From Marinimicrobium sp. C6131 (GTDB lineage Bacteria > Pseudomonadota > Gammaproteobacteria > Pseudomonadales > Cellvibrionaceae), in contig NZ_CP110629.1 in NCBI RefSeq assembly GCF_026153455.1, forward strand, positions 4,030,001-4,094,000: DNA of 64,000 nucleotides. Reading direction: 5' to 3'. This document shows, one piece after another, positions 27,820 through 35,735 of this stretch; within the stretch, counting starts at the first letter, position 1; the number at the start of each line of letters is the position of its first letter. The notes beneath the pieces were generated by a model that did no database searches, was not told the DNA's origin, and worked only from the letters and a program-made list of their open reading frames with translations. The position numbers were made by a program, and so were the translations under genes.

Positions 27820-28443
27820 CTATCTGTCTTGGGTGCCATCGCGAAAGGGTATTGAAGCAACTATCGGTACAGAATCGACTTTCTGTTGTATAGGCACCCA
27901 AATCTGTAGGTCGCCCCAGCCGGAATTAAGATCGAAAGACTCTTCGTAACGTTCTAGAAACTGCGGAACGTCTGGAACATGCCTCAACGGGAGTAGATTC
28001 AGTGACGGTAGGCTATTGGAGAAAATCGCATGGGTTGTGGTCCTCAGAGCGGACAAATGTTTCTCGTGTGCGAACACGGCATAGTGTTGCGCGGGAATTG
28101 TCAACTGTTGCCAGTCCGAGTTGAGATGTTCAAAGCTCTCGACTTCCACGGCGGTTAGGTAATCGAAACCATCGGCTCCGTTCTTCGAATGCAGCAAGGC
28201 GCCATACAGGCGGCGATCCACTTGCTCGGGCAGCCACCCCTGATAGGGCAAGAAGGTTTTCCGCAATGCCATAAGGTTGCTAAAGGGCAGCCCCTTCACC
28301 GGAGAGCGCAGCCCTGCCAGCTTAATCTCGGGCTGGTTGCGAATTTCTATCAGCCGGGGCGCCTCCGAGAGCGGGTCGCTCGGAAAGCGGTGGTGCGGAG
28401 ATCGTTTAGTGTGCCTTCTGTGAGGGGTGGTGACGGGCATCAT
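27820..28443 (-). CDS. GyrI-like effector-binding-domain protein
   Basis: A 207-residue protein. After a basic N-terminal tail (about 30 residues) comes a GyrI/AraC effector-binding-like fold: IEIRNQPEIKLAGLRSPV, GADGFDYLTAVEVESF, LTIPAQHYAVFAHEKHLSAL, then FDLNSGWGDLQIWVPIQ. Such proteins bind small hydrophobic ligands. It is divergent from the TetR gene at 28557, sharing a promoter region with paired operators, so it is the likely regulated target. Confidence 0.75.
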   Translation of the reverse strand: MMPVTTPHRRHTKRSPHHRFPSDPLSEAPRLIEIRNQPEIKLAGLRSPVKGLPFSNLMALRKTFLPYQGWLPEQVDRRLYGALLHSKNGADGFDYLTAVEVESFEHLNSDWQQLTIPAQHYAVFAHEKHLSALRTTTHAIFSNSLPSLNLLPLRHVPDVPQFLERYEESFDLNSGWGDLQIWVPIQQKVDSVPIVASIPFRDGTQDR

Positions 28444-28477
28444 TGTCGTCTCCGTGCATCAAAGCGCTGTAGAGGCT

Positions 28478-28528
28478 GTTAACGGCGTTAACATATTAGT
28501 TCCAGTTTATTGGTAACGGTGTTAACAT
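28478..28528. promoter_or_regulatory. paired operator for the divergent TetR/GyrI-like genes
   Basis: Two near-identical palindromic sites, GTTAACGGCGTTAACAT (28478-28494) and GGTAACGGTGTTAACAT (28512-28528), lie 34 bases apart, centre to centre, between the divergent genes. This is typical of a TetR operator pair. The second covers the upstream candidate ATG at 28527, which favours a start at 28557. Confidence 0.7.
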
Positions 28529-28556
28529 GTCAACTCTTTCAATGAAGAGTTGTGCC

Positions 28557-29228
28557 ATGACCGAAGCGCTAGAGCTGTCTCCCGGGAGGCGGGAACGAAA
28601 AGAGAAACTGACGCCAACTCAGATCGCGGAGGTGGCTCTGACGATTGTCGATCAGAAAGGCCTGGATGGCTTGACCATGCGAGCTCTGGCAGACGCCATG
28701 GGGGTGCAGTGCCCAGTGCTGTACCGCCTGATATCAGACAAGCAGCAATTACTGAGCGAAATGGCCGAGGTGATGGTGGGTCGGGTGTCACTTGATGACC
28801 TCGGTCACGGCGAGCCCTACCAGGACCTTGCAGAGAGCGTTCGTCGGATAAGGCTTGTGCTGCTGGAGCAGCGTGACGGGGCCCGAATTATCGGTGGCAG
28901 CTTCTGTGCCAAGCACAACACCCTGCGCGCGGCGGAGGCCATGTTGGGATTGATGGCCCGAGTGGGCCTAACCGGCAGCCGCGCAATGCAGACAATGAAA
29001 ACCATATTTAGCTTCGTACTGGGTGAAACACTTGAGCAGCAGGGCTTGCCACATGATGCCAAAAAAGCTGAGCGAGAGCTGTTAAATTCCGCGCGAGAAG
29101 CACTGGATGATCCCTATTTCACTTTCTTAACCTTCGAGCTACTTGAAGATCACTTGTTTCAATTTGAGCAGTGTTTCGAGTCCGGGCTGGCGCTATTGCT
29201 CGCATGGATTCGTGAAGAGACGACTTAG
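28557..29228 (+). CDS. TetR-family regulator with TetR_C-type domain
   Basis: A 223-residue repressor. The DNA-binding part reads LTPTQIAEVALTIVDQKGLD, GLTMRALADAMGVQCPVLYR and LISDKQQLLSEMAE; the C-terminal domain resembles that of TetR(C) proteins (GARIIGGSFC and LGETLEQQG). ATG 28557 is preferred over 28527 because the latter overlaps an operator half-site and lacks a ribosome site. It probably represses itself and the divergent GyrI-like gene. Confidence 0.88.
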   Translation: MTEALELSPGRRERKEKLTPTQIAEVALTIVDQKGLDGLTMRALADAMGVQCPVLYRLISDKQQLLSEMAEVMVGRVSLDDLGHGEPYQDLAESVRRIRLVLLEQRDGARIIGGSFCAKHNTLRAAEAMLGLMARVGLTGSRAMQTMKTIFSFVLGETLEQQGLPHDAKKAERELLNSAREALDDPYFTFLTFELLEDHLFQFEQCFESGLALLLAWIREETT

Positions 29229-29557
29229 CAGGTATGCCTTGGAATGAATCAGGCGGCTTTTGGAGTTGAGCGGCTTGAGTGATGCCTCAAGCTCTCGGGC
29301 AGCTTCTGCACGTATATCGGTTCCTTCATCTTGGTCATTTGGCATGCAGGAACAGTGGATGGGAAGGTGAGCTGGTCTGGCCTTTAAAGATAACCTAGCG
29401 TCGGAAGGGAAGTGGTCGAGTTCGTATGCTATTGCCAGGCCATGGGCGTCTCTCCCATTGAGGGGCTTCAGGCCGTATGGTCTGACTTGAGATCATAGGA
29501 CCTAACTGAAGCCCCCGCCTGGTGCGCCAAGTCGTCAGATCAACCCCCCTCTCCGCA
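29229..29557. other. 329-base stretch, no gene seen
   Basis: No supported frame, RNA or repeat. It probably contains eroded upstream DNA of the pseudogene that follows. Confidence 0.45.
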
Positions 29558-29950
29558 AAACTCACCACTGAGTTCCCCAGCTACGAGAGCCTGGGGGAGG
29601 GTGCCTAGTGTCACGAGCTGATAGAGCGTATCTACCACGCAGTCGTTGCCCGTACCAAAAAGCGCCTGGAGCATCTCAATCCTCGACGCTTCACCTACCC
29701 GCCGAAGTCGGCCAGCGTCAACTTGGCCCGGGAGCGCTTGCACCGCAACGACAGTGGTAAGCCGGTTTACGCGCAGCGCTGGTATCAGGAGAAAGACCAC
29801 GCCGCGTTGTTCGGTTATCCAGTGCGTCTGGGCGAAGAGTCCTTCTCGGACATCATCATTGCCACTTGGCATGCTGGAACCTTTGATGTGGAAGCTTGGC
29901 GTAAACGTTGGGCATGTGGCGGCGCTCCTCTACAACATGAGAAGACATAG
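29558..29950 (+). pseudogene. broken copy of the 21918-22439 island gene
   Basis: The frame reads KLTTEFPSYESLGEGA, then an in-frame TAG at 29606-29608 where the intact copy has Trp, then CHELIERIYHAVVARTKKRL, PVYAQRWYQEKDHAALFGYP and EESFSDIIIATWHAGTFD to a stop at 29950. It matches the intact island gene along its C-terminal two thirds. The N-terminal region is absent. It lies seven bases from the end of the sensor kinase gene and suggests an island junction here. Confidence 0.8.
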
Positions 29951-29956
29951 TTCGTT

Positions 29957-31351
29957 TCAGTCTTCGAGAAAGGTGAGCGTGAAAGTGGTCATGTTTCGCG
30001 CCGATGTTGCTTCAGCGCGACCGCCATGAGCCTCGACGATGGATTTGACAATAGCGAGCCCAAGTCCTGCGCCCTCGCTTTGACGAGCTCTCGACGGGTC
30101 GACGCGATAAAAACGGTCAAAAATATGGGGCAAATGTTCGGCAGGGATCTCCGACCCCGGATTTTGCACGCTTAGCGACACTTCCTGGTCTCCGGTCTTG
30201 GCCAGCTTCACCCGTACCGTCTCACTCGAGGGCGAGAGGCGGATGGCGTTGGATAGCAGGTTGGAGATCGCTCGCCGCAGCATGGCCCGGTCACCATGAA
30301 TGGTCGGTGCCCGACCTTCCAATATCAGGTGGATTTGCCTCTCGTCAGCCAGTGCTTCAAAAAAATCGAAGAGCGCATTCACCTCTTCTGCCAGATTCAG
30401 TGGTGTCTGCTCAGGTTTGAGTAGACCATGATCGCTTTTGGCCAGCCACAGCATGTCATTGACCATCTTGGCCAGGCGCTCCTGCTCCTCCAGATTGGAA
30501 TACAGCAGTTCACGGTATTCTTCCCTATCTCTGGCCTTTCCCAGGCCGACTTGGGTCTGGGTAATGAGGTTGGTGAGCGGCGTACGCAACTCGTGTGCGA
30601 TGTCGGCGGAGAAGTGCGACAGGCGAGTAAAGCTGTCTTCCAGCCGACCAATCATGTGATTGAACGAGGCCACCAGGCCCTGTAGCTCCGATGGCACCAA
30701 GGCTGGATCGAGGCGCACGTGGAGCCGATCGGCCTGGATATCACCGATTCTGTCAGACAATCCGCGCAGCGGCGCGTGGGCCTGATGAATGCCATACCAG
30801 GCGGCCAGAAGGGTAATGGCGCCGGTGAGGCTCATGATCAGCCACAAAGTGCGGTGAAAGCTCTGGAGAAACTCCAGGTGGAAGCCCATATCAATGGCCG
30901 TAGTGATCGAGTAACTCCGGCCTCCGACCTCACTCTCAGAGATCACACCCCGGAAGGTCTTATCGCCTTCCTGCCAGGTTTGCACGTTGCCTGCATTGAT
31001 TTCGGACGCTGGGAAGAGGGTATCGGATGCTTGCGACAGGTCGGCACCCGGCATGCTGTAGATAGCATCGCCTTGCTCATCCCGAACTTGGAAAAAGACT
31101 CCGTGATGTCCGGATATGGCGTTAGCCAAGGCATCAGTCTGTCGTGCGGAACCGTTGCCACCGCTCTGCAAGGCTTCGACAACGGCTTCGGTCATTACGG
31201 CCAGTTCACCGGCATCCTGTTCGGCGAAGTGACGTTCGATGGCACTGAGAACGAGGTTCCCGATCAGGAAGAGGCTGAGCCCAATGGCCAGCCCCACAAA
31301 CACCATGACCCGAGCGGCCAGCGACAGTGGTTGCCGATTAGTGATCTTCAT
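29957..31351 (-). CDS. cusS: heavy-metal sensor histidine kinase CusS
   Basis: A 464-residue kinase: first membrane helix near 15-38, periplasmic sensor of about 140 residues, second helix near 170-195 (MSLTGAITLLAAWYGIHQ), HAMP, the dimerisation box FSADIAHELRTPLTNL with the phospho-accepting His at about 250, and an ATPase domain (NLLSNAIRLS, FDRFYRVDPSRARQSEGAG, GLGLAIVKSIVEAHGG). The start at 31351 (MKITNRQ) lies 14 bases inside the response-regulator gene; the open frame continues further upstream. It senses periplasmic copper or silver in the CusS/CopS family. Confidence 0.93.
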   Translation of the reverse strand: MKITNRQPLSLAARVMVFVGLAIGLSLFLIGNLVLSAIERHFAEQDAGELAVMTEAVVEALQSGGNGSARQTDALANAISGHHGVFFQVRDEQGDAIYSMPGADLSQASDTLFPASEINAGNVQTWQEGDKTFRGVISESEVGGRSYSITTAIDMGFHLEFLQSFHRTLWLIMSLTGAITLLAAWYGIHQAHAPLRGLSDRIGDIQADRLHVRLDPALVPSELQGLVASFNHMIGRLEDSFTRLSHFSADIAHELRTPLTNLITQTQVGLGKARDREEYRELLYSNLEEQERLAKMVNDMLWLAKSDHGLLKPEQTPLNLAEEVNALFDFFEALADERQIHLILEGRAPTIHGDRAMLRRAISNLLSNAIRLSPSSETVRVKLAKTGDQEVSLSVQNPGSEIPAEHLPHIFDRFYRVDPSRARQSEGAGLGLAIVKSIVEAHGGRAEATSARNMTTFTLTFLED

Positions 31352-32030
31352 CGTCGGTTTCCACGTCAAGTTTGTAGCCCATGCCACGCACGGTGTGAAT
31401 CAGTTTGGGCTCGAAATCATCGTCAATTTTGGCCCTCAATCGACGAATGGCCACATCAATCACATTGGTGTCGGAATCGAAGTTCATATCCCATACCTGG
31501 GAAGCAATTAGCGAACGAGGCAACACCTCGCCACGCCGACGGACCATAAGCTCCAGAAGGCAAAACTCCTTGTGGCTGAGGTTGATTTTCTTCCCGGCGC
31601 GGGTAACGCGGTGTTTTGGCAGGTCAAGAGACAGGTCGGCAATCTCCAGTTGTTCCGACAGGGTAGGCGCGGATCGCCGGCGCAGTAATGTGCGTATTCG
31701 GGCCAGAAGTTCGGTAAAGGCAAAAGGTTTCACCAGGTAATCGTCGGCGCCCAGCTCCAGGCCCTTTACGCGGTCGTCCACAGCGTCACGTGCCGTTAGA
31801 AACAGCACCGGAGTCTGGCGGCCGGCTTCGCGCAATGACTGCACGATGCGCCACCCGTCCACATCTGGCAGCATGACGTCCAGGACTATCAGCTCAAAAG
31901 ACTCCGTCATCGCCAGGTGGTGGCCGTCGAGACCATTGCGTGCCAGCTCGACCATAAAGCCGGCCTCGGTCAAGCCTTGGCGCAGATAGTCACCTGTTTT
32001 TACTTCGTCTTCTACCACCAGCAGTCGCAT
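31338..32030 (-). CDS. cusR: copper response regulator CusR/CopR
   Basis: A 230-residue OmpR-type regulator. The receiver domain has Asp51 (VLDVMLPDVDG) and Lys in VKPF; the winged-helix DNA-binding domain ends VRGMGYKLDVE. It is divergent from the copper operon, with a 24-bp inverted repeat (32095-32118) in the shared region that fits the CusR/CopR box. A second such box lies at 59820-59837, so its regulon probably includes the cus genes at 60-64 kb. Confidence 0.94.
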   Translation of the reverse strand: MRLLVVEDEVKTGDYLRQGLTEAGFMVELARNGLDGHHLAMTESFELIVLDVMLPDVDGWRIVQSLREAGRQTPVLFLTARDAVDDRVKGLELGADDYLVKPFAFTELLARIRTLLRRRSAPTLSEQLEIADLSLDLPKHRVTRAGKKINLSHKEFCLLELMVRRRGEVLPRSLIASQVWDMNFDSDTNVIDVAIRRLRAKIDDDFEPKLIHTVRGMGYKLDVETDDEDH

Positions 32031-32094
32031 GAAGCACCTCTTCTGATCCGTATCGCACGAGTGTAGCTGACTGTGTCCAACGACAAGGTTACAC

Positions 32095-32118
32095 GAACAT
32101 TACAAAAATGTAATGTTC
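32095..32118. promoter_or_regulatory. CusR/CopR box between cusR and the cop operon
   Basis: A perfect inverted repeat GAACATTACA-N4-TGTAATGTTC (centre AAAA). The core ATTACA-N4-TGTAAT matches the form of CopR/CusR-type copper boxes. It lies 65 bases before cusR and 98 bases before the small Met/His-rich gene, well placed to control both. Confidence 0.8.
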
Positions 32119-32215
32119 GAGTCATCTGGCAGACAGGGCCAGTTTGTTAGAGTGAGTGTTGGTTGTTGAAAACAGCAATGGCTGTTCACTTTCGTTCCAA
32201 TTGAGGAGTTACCCC

Positions 32216-32506
32216 ATGACACACAAAACTTTACGTTGGTTGGCCGCCCTGCCAGCGCTTATTTTGGTCCTAGCCGTGCAGGCGCATGAGCCGTCGGAGC
32301 ATATGGAGGAGGCCGAAAAGCCGAAATGCTCAGAAATGAAAGACATGGACCACGCCGAGATGGACATGGATGACCCGGTCATGCAGGCCATGATGAAGAA
32401 GTGCAAGCAGCACATGGATAAGAAGGATGCCGACTCAAAGGAGTCCGAGCACAAGCACTCCGAGTCCGATGACGACGCAGCGCGTAATTCCCAACACGAC
32501 CACTAA
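32216..32506 (+). CDS. small Met/His-rich periplasmic copper-binding-type protein
   Basis: A 96-residue protein with a signal peptide (WLAALPALILVLAVQA) and a mature chain full of Met, His, Asp and Glu (MKDMDHAEMDMDDPVMQAMM; HKHSESDDD; QHDH). It has two Cys. It probably buffers copper in the periplasm. It is the first gene of the CusR-controlled operon. Start 32216 follows TTGAGGAG; upstream in-frame starts are disfavoured. Confidence 0.82.
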   Translation: MTHKTLRWLAALPALILVLAVQAHEPSEHMEEAEKPKCSEMKDMDHAEMDMDDPVMQAMMKKCKQHMDKKDADSKESEHKHSESDDDAARNSQHDH

Positions 32507-32523
32507 AGCATAAAGGAGAGCAC

Positions 32524-33084
32524 ATGGCGGCCCCTGGGTTTTTGTCTTGCACCAAGTGCCTGGTCCTTGCACTCGTTTTCGCCATAGCGGCGGGCGGGGC
32601 GTTCATCTACTCGGGCTTGTATCCCGTCGGTGCGGATGATCGGCACACCCCTCTGACCTACTGGGCGCTGGAAACACTGCGCGAACGCTCGGTTGACCGG
32701 GCGTCGAGCGGGATTGAAGTGCCCGCGGATCTGGACACGTCCGAGCGCCTGCTGGCCGGGGGCGCTGATTACAATGACATGTGTGCCGGCTGCCATCTCA
32801 AACCGGGCAAGGATGAGAGTGATTTCACCTTGGGCCTCAATCCCGCGCCACCGGATCTGACGCAACCGCATCAAGGGGAAGAGGATCTTGAGTCGCGGGC
32901 CCAACATAGGTTTTGGGTCATAAAACACGGCATCAAAGCCTCCGGCATGCCGGGCTGGGGTCCGAACCATGATGACGAGCGAATCTGGAGCATGGTGGCT
33001 TTCTTGAGACGCCTTCCCGAGCTGTCCCACGAGCAGTATCAAGTCTTGACTGCTCGGGGTTCCGCTGAAGCTCCTCATCATTAG
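32524..33084 (+). CDS. membrane-anchored monohaem cytochrome c
   Basis: A 186-residue protein with an N-terminal membrane helix (LVLALVFAIAAGGAFIYSG) and one CAGCH haem site at about residues 97-101, with a downstream Met (ASGMPGW) as likely sixth ligand. It is found in other copper operons next to CopA-like oxidases. Its partner may be the multicopper oxidase that follows. AAAGGAG-like site precedes the ATG at 32524. Confidence 0.88.
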   Translation: MAAPGFLSCTKCLVLALVFAIAAGGAFIYSGLYPVGADDRHTPLTYWALETLRERSVDRASSGIEVPADLDTSERLLAGGADYNDMCAGCHLKPGKDESDFTLGLNPAPPDLTQPHQGEEDLESRAQHRFWVIKHGIKASGMPGWGPNHDDERIWSMVAFLRRLPELSHEQYQVLTARGSAEAPHH

Positions 33085-33155
33085 CTTGGGCTACCGCCTG
33101 GTGGGCCCTGGAGTCAGATCCATTTTGCGAGAGTTTACAAGAGTCAGGAGGTTGC

Positions 33156-34934
33156 ATGATGGGAAAACCGATAGAGGCGAGCCGTCGACGCTTTATCAAA
33201 TCGGCGATCGGGGTGGCATCGGCCCTCGCTATGGCCAGGATGGCGCCGACCTGGGCGTCTCCCCTGGGACGAAGCTATGGCGATGTGGTCAACGCTGGCT
33301 CTGCGATCGATTTACATATTCGCCGGGAGGAGATGAACATCGGTGGAAAGGTCGGCAGACCAATCACCATCAACGGAAGCATGCCCGGGCCGCTGATCAG
33401 GCTCAAAGAAGGACAGAGAGCTCGCCTGAACGTCACCAACTCGCTTGCTGATGACACCTCAATTCATTGGCACGGCATCATTCTGCCCGAGAACATGGAT
33501 GGTGTGCCCGGCGTGAGCTTTCCCGGTATCAAACCAGGAGAAACCTTTCAGTACGAATACGACGTTCAACAAAATGGAACCTATTGGTATCACAGCCACT
33601 CGGGACTGCAGGAGCAGTTGGGGCACCTGGGGCCACTGGTGATTGATCCGGCCGACGGCGATATAGGCGCGGACCGGGAGCATGTGATCATCCTGAGCGA
33701 CTGGACTTTTGAAGACCCTCACGAGGTATTCCGCAACCTGACCGTCGCGGAGGGCTACTACAATTACCAGCAGCGAACCTTGGGGGACACTTTTGCCGAT
33801 ATCCGCCGTCAAGGGCTGGCGAAAACCTGGGAACAGCGGTCCATGTGGAACACAATGCGCATGAGCTCCCGGGATTTGCTGGATGTGACCGGATCCACCT
33901 ATACCTATCTGATGAATGGCCGTGATAATGCAACAAACTGGACAGCGCTGTACAAGCCCGGCGAAAAGGTCCGGTTGAGAATCATCAATGGATCGGCCAT
34001 GTCGTTTTTTGATTTTCGCATTCCGGGCCTTGAGATGGTGGTGGTCTCCGCCGACGGTCAACCGATCAAGCCAGTCACAGTCGATGAATTCCGTATCGGC
34101 GTGGCGGAAACCTACGATGTCATCGTGACGCCGAAAAGCGACCGGCCCTATACGCTGTTCGCGGAGAGTATGGACCGCAGCGGTTATGTCCGGGGCACGC
34201 TCGCAACGGAGGTGGGGCAGCAAGCACAGGTGCCCGATTTGCGGCCGGTGCCCGAGCGGGGTATGGCGGCCATGGGAATGAGCCACGATATGGATGGCAT
34301 GGATATGTCGTCTTCCAAGGGCGATGAATCCGGTATGGGGGGCCAGCATGAGATGCACGGTGACCATGGCGGGGGTATGGCGGCATCTCAACAACGGCCT
34401 TCGGCCCCGGATCTTGGCATCGAGCACGCGCCGGGCGGCCATGGTCCCGCCGCAGCGATGATTGCTCGCAACCCGGTCAGCCGGCTGAATGAGCCTGGCG
34501 TTGGTCTTGAGGATGTGGATCATCGCGTTCTGGTCTATGGCGATCTGATCGGCGCTCATCCCTGGCCAGACGAGAGGGAGCCGGAACGGGACATTGAGCT
34601 TCACCTTACCGGCAACATGGAAAAATACATGTGGTCCTTTGATGGTGTGAAGTTTACCGAGGTCGATGGCCCTGTGGAGTTCAACCATGGAGAGCGCCTG
34701 CGTCTGATTATGGTAAATGACACCATGATGGAACACCCGATCCATTTGCATGGCATGTGGATGGAGCTTGAAAACGGCCAGTATCCCCGTCCGCGCAAGC
34801 ACACCATCAGCCTCAAGCCCAGTGAGGTGGTCTCGTTGCAAATCAGCGCCGATGCGCCCGGCAGCTGGGCCTTTCACTGCCATCTGCTGTACCACATGAA
34901 GGCAGGCATGTTCCGCGTCGTCAACGTCAGCTAA
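33156..34934 (+). CDS. copA: copper-resistance multicopper oxidase CopA (PcoA-type)
   Basis: A 592-residue Tat-exported oxidase. Twin-arginine signal SRRRFIKSAIG. Copper-site motifs in order: IHWHGIILP, YWYHSHSGLQEQ, HPIHLHGMW and FHCHLLYHMKAGM. Between the domains lies a Met/His-rich stretch (GMSHDMDGMDMSS, then GMGGQHEMHGDHGGGM) typical of CopA/PcoA for binding extra copper. It oxidises Cu(I) in the periplasm. CopB follows after nine bases. This is not the P-type ATPase that shares the same gene symbol. Confidence 0.97.
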   Translation: MMGKPIEASRRRFIKSAIGVASALAMARMAPTWASPLGRSYGDVVNAGSAIDLHIRREEMNIGGKVGRPITINGSMPGPLIRLKEGQRARLNVTNSLADDTSIHWHGIILPENMDGVPGVSFPGIKPGETFQYEYDVQQNGTYWYHSHSGLQEQLGHLGPLVIDPADGDIGADREHVIILSDWTFEDPHEVFRNLTVAEGYYNYQQRTLGDTFADIRRQGLAKTWEQRSMWNTMRMSSRDLLDVTGSTYTYLMNGRDNATNWTALYKPGEKVRLRIINGSAMSFFDFRIPGLEMVVVSADGQPIKPVTVDEFRIGVAETYDVIVTPKSDRPYTLFAESMDRSGYVRGTLATEVGQQAQVPDLRPVPERGMAAMGMSHDMDGMDMSSSKGDESGMGGQHEMHGDHGGGMAASQQRPSAPDLGIEHAPGGHGPAAAMIARNPVSRLNEPGVGLEDVDHRVLVYGDLIGAHPWPDEREPERDIELHLTGNMEKYMWSFDGVKFTEVDGPVEFNHGERLRLIMVNDTMMEHPIHLHGMWMELENGQYPRPRKHTISLKPSEVVSLQISADAPGSWAFHCHLLYHMKAGMFRVVNVS

Positions 34935-34943
34935 GGAGGAATC

Positions 34944-35693
34944 ATGAGAAAATTGAAAGTCATTATGACTCTGGTGCTGGCAGGAGTGTGCGGTCCGGTG
35001 TGGGCGGGCCACGCCGAAGACGACTGGCCCGAGCCTGTCAAATCCTATCGGACCGGCCAGATTCTGTTTGATCGGCTGGAGGTCAGCCGCACCGACAACG
35101 ACGAAGACGTGCTCGTCTGGGATATGCTGGCCTGGTACGGTAGCGACAGAAATCGAATCTATTTCAAGAGCGAAGGCGAAAACCAGAAGGATGATGGCGA
35201 GCCCACTGAGCTGGAGAGCGCGGAGGTGCTGGCCAGTCGTCTGATTGCCCCGTTCTGGGAGCTACAGGGGGGTATTGGTACCCGGGGGTCGTTGGCGTCG
35301 GGGGCGGAGCGCGAGAACTACCTGGTGTTCAGCCTGTTCGGTGTGGCCCCCTATCGGTTTGAGATGGATAACTCCATTACGGTGAATGAGGATGGCGACA
35401 TCGCCGCGACCATTGAGGCCGAATACGACCTGCGCCTGACCCAGGTGTCCTACCTGCAGCCGCGTTTGGAAGTTGCCGCCGCATTGACCGATGCTGAAGC
35501 GTACGATCGCCCCACCGGATTGAATGATATTCGTGTGGGATTACGCTATCGGTACGAACTGTCCAGAGAATTTGCTCCCTACATTGGTGCCTATTGGAGC
35601 CGCCCTCTGGGGGACAAGGCTGACCAGATACGTGCCGGAGGCGGAGACGACTCCGAAACCGGCCTCGTCATTGGCGCTCGCTTTTGGTTCTGA
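34944..35693 (+). CDS. copB: outer-membrane copper resistance protein CopB
   Basis: A 249-residue outer-membrane beta-barrel of the CopB/PcoB family: signal peptide ending VWAG, an N-terminal conserved WDMLAWYGSDRNRIYFKSEGE, ANYLVFSLFGVAPY-type strands, and a C-terminus GLVIGARFWF. It lacks the long Met/His-rich N-terminal repeats of some CopB proteins, so it is a short form. AAGGAGG precedes the ATG. It works with CopA. Confidence 0.94.
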   Translation: MRKLKVIMTLVLAGVCGPVWAGHAEDDWPEPVKSYRTGQILFDRLEVSRTDNDEDVLVWDMLAWYGSDRNRIYFKSEGENQKDDGEPTELESAEVLASRLIAPFWELQGGIGTRGSLASGAERENYLVFSLFGVAPYRFEMDNSITVNEDGDIAATIEAEYDLRLTQVSYLQPRLEVAAALTDAEAYDRPTGLNDIRVGLRYRYELSREFAPYIGAYWSRPLGDKADQIRAGGGDDSETGLVIGARFWF

Positions 35694-35735
35694 TTTCATA
35701 GAGTAGATAAACCAACTTAACAGCCCGGAGGCTTT

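Noticed and set aside
33459..35012. 517-codon minus-strand frame opposite the CopA oxidase
   Set aside because: Antisense shadow; the plus frame has all four copper motifs and a Tat signal.
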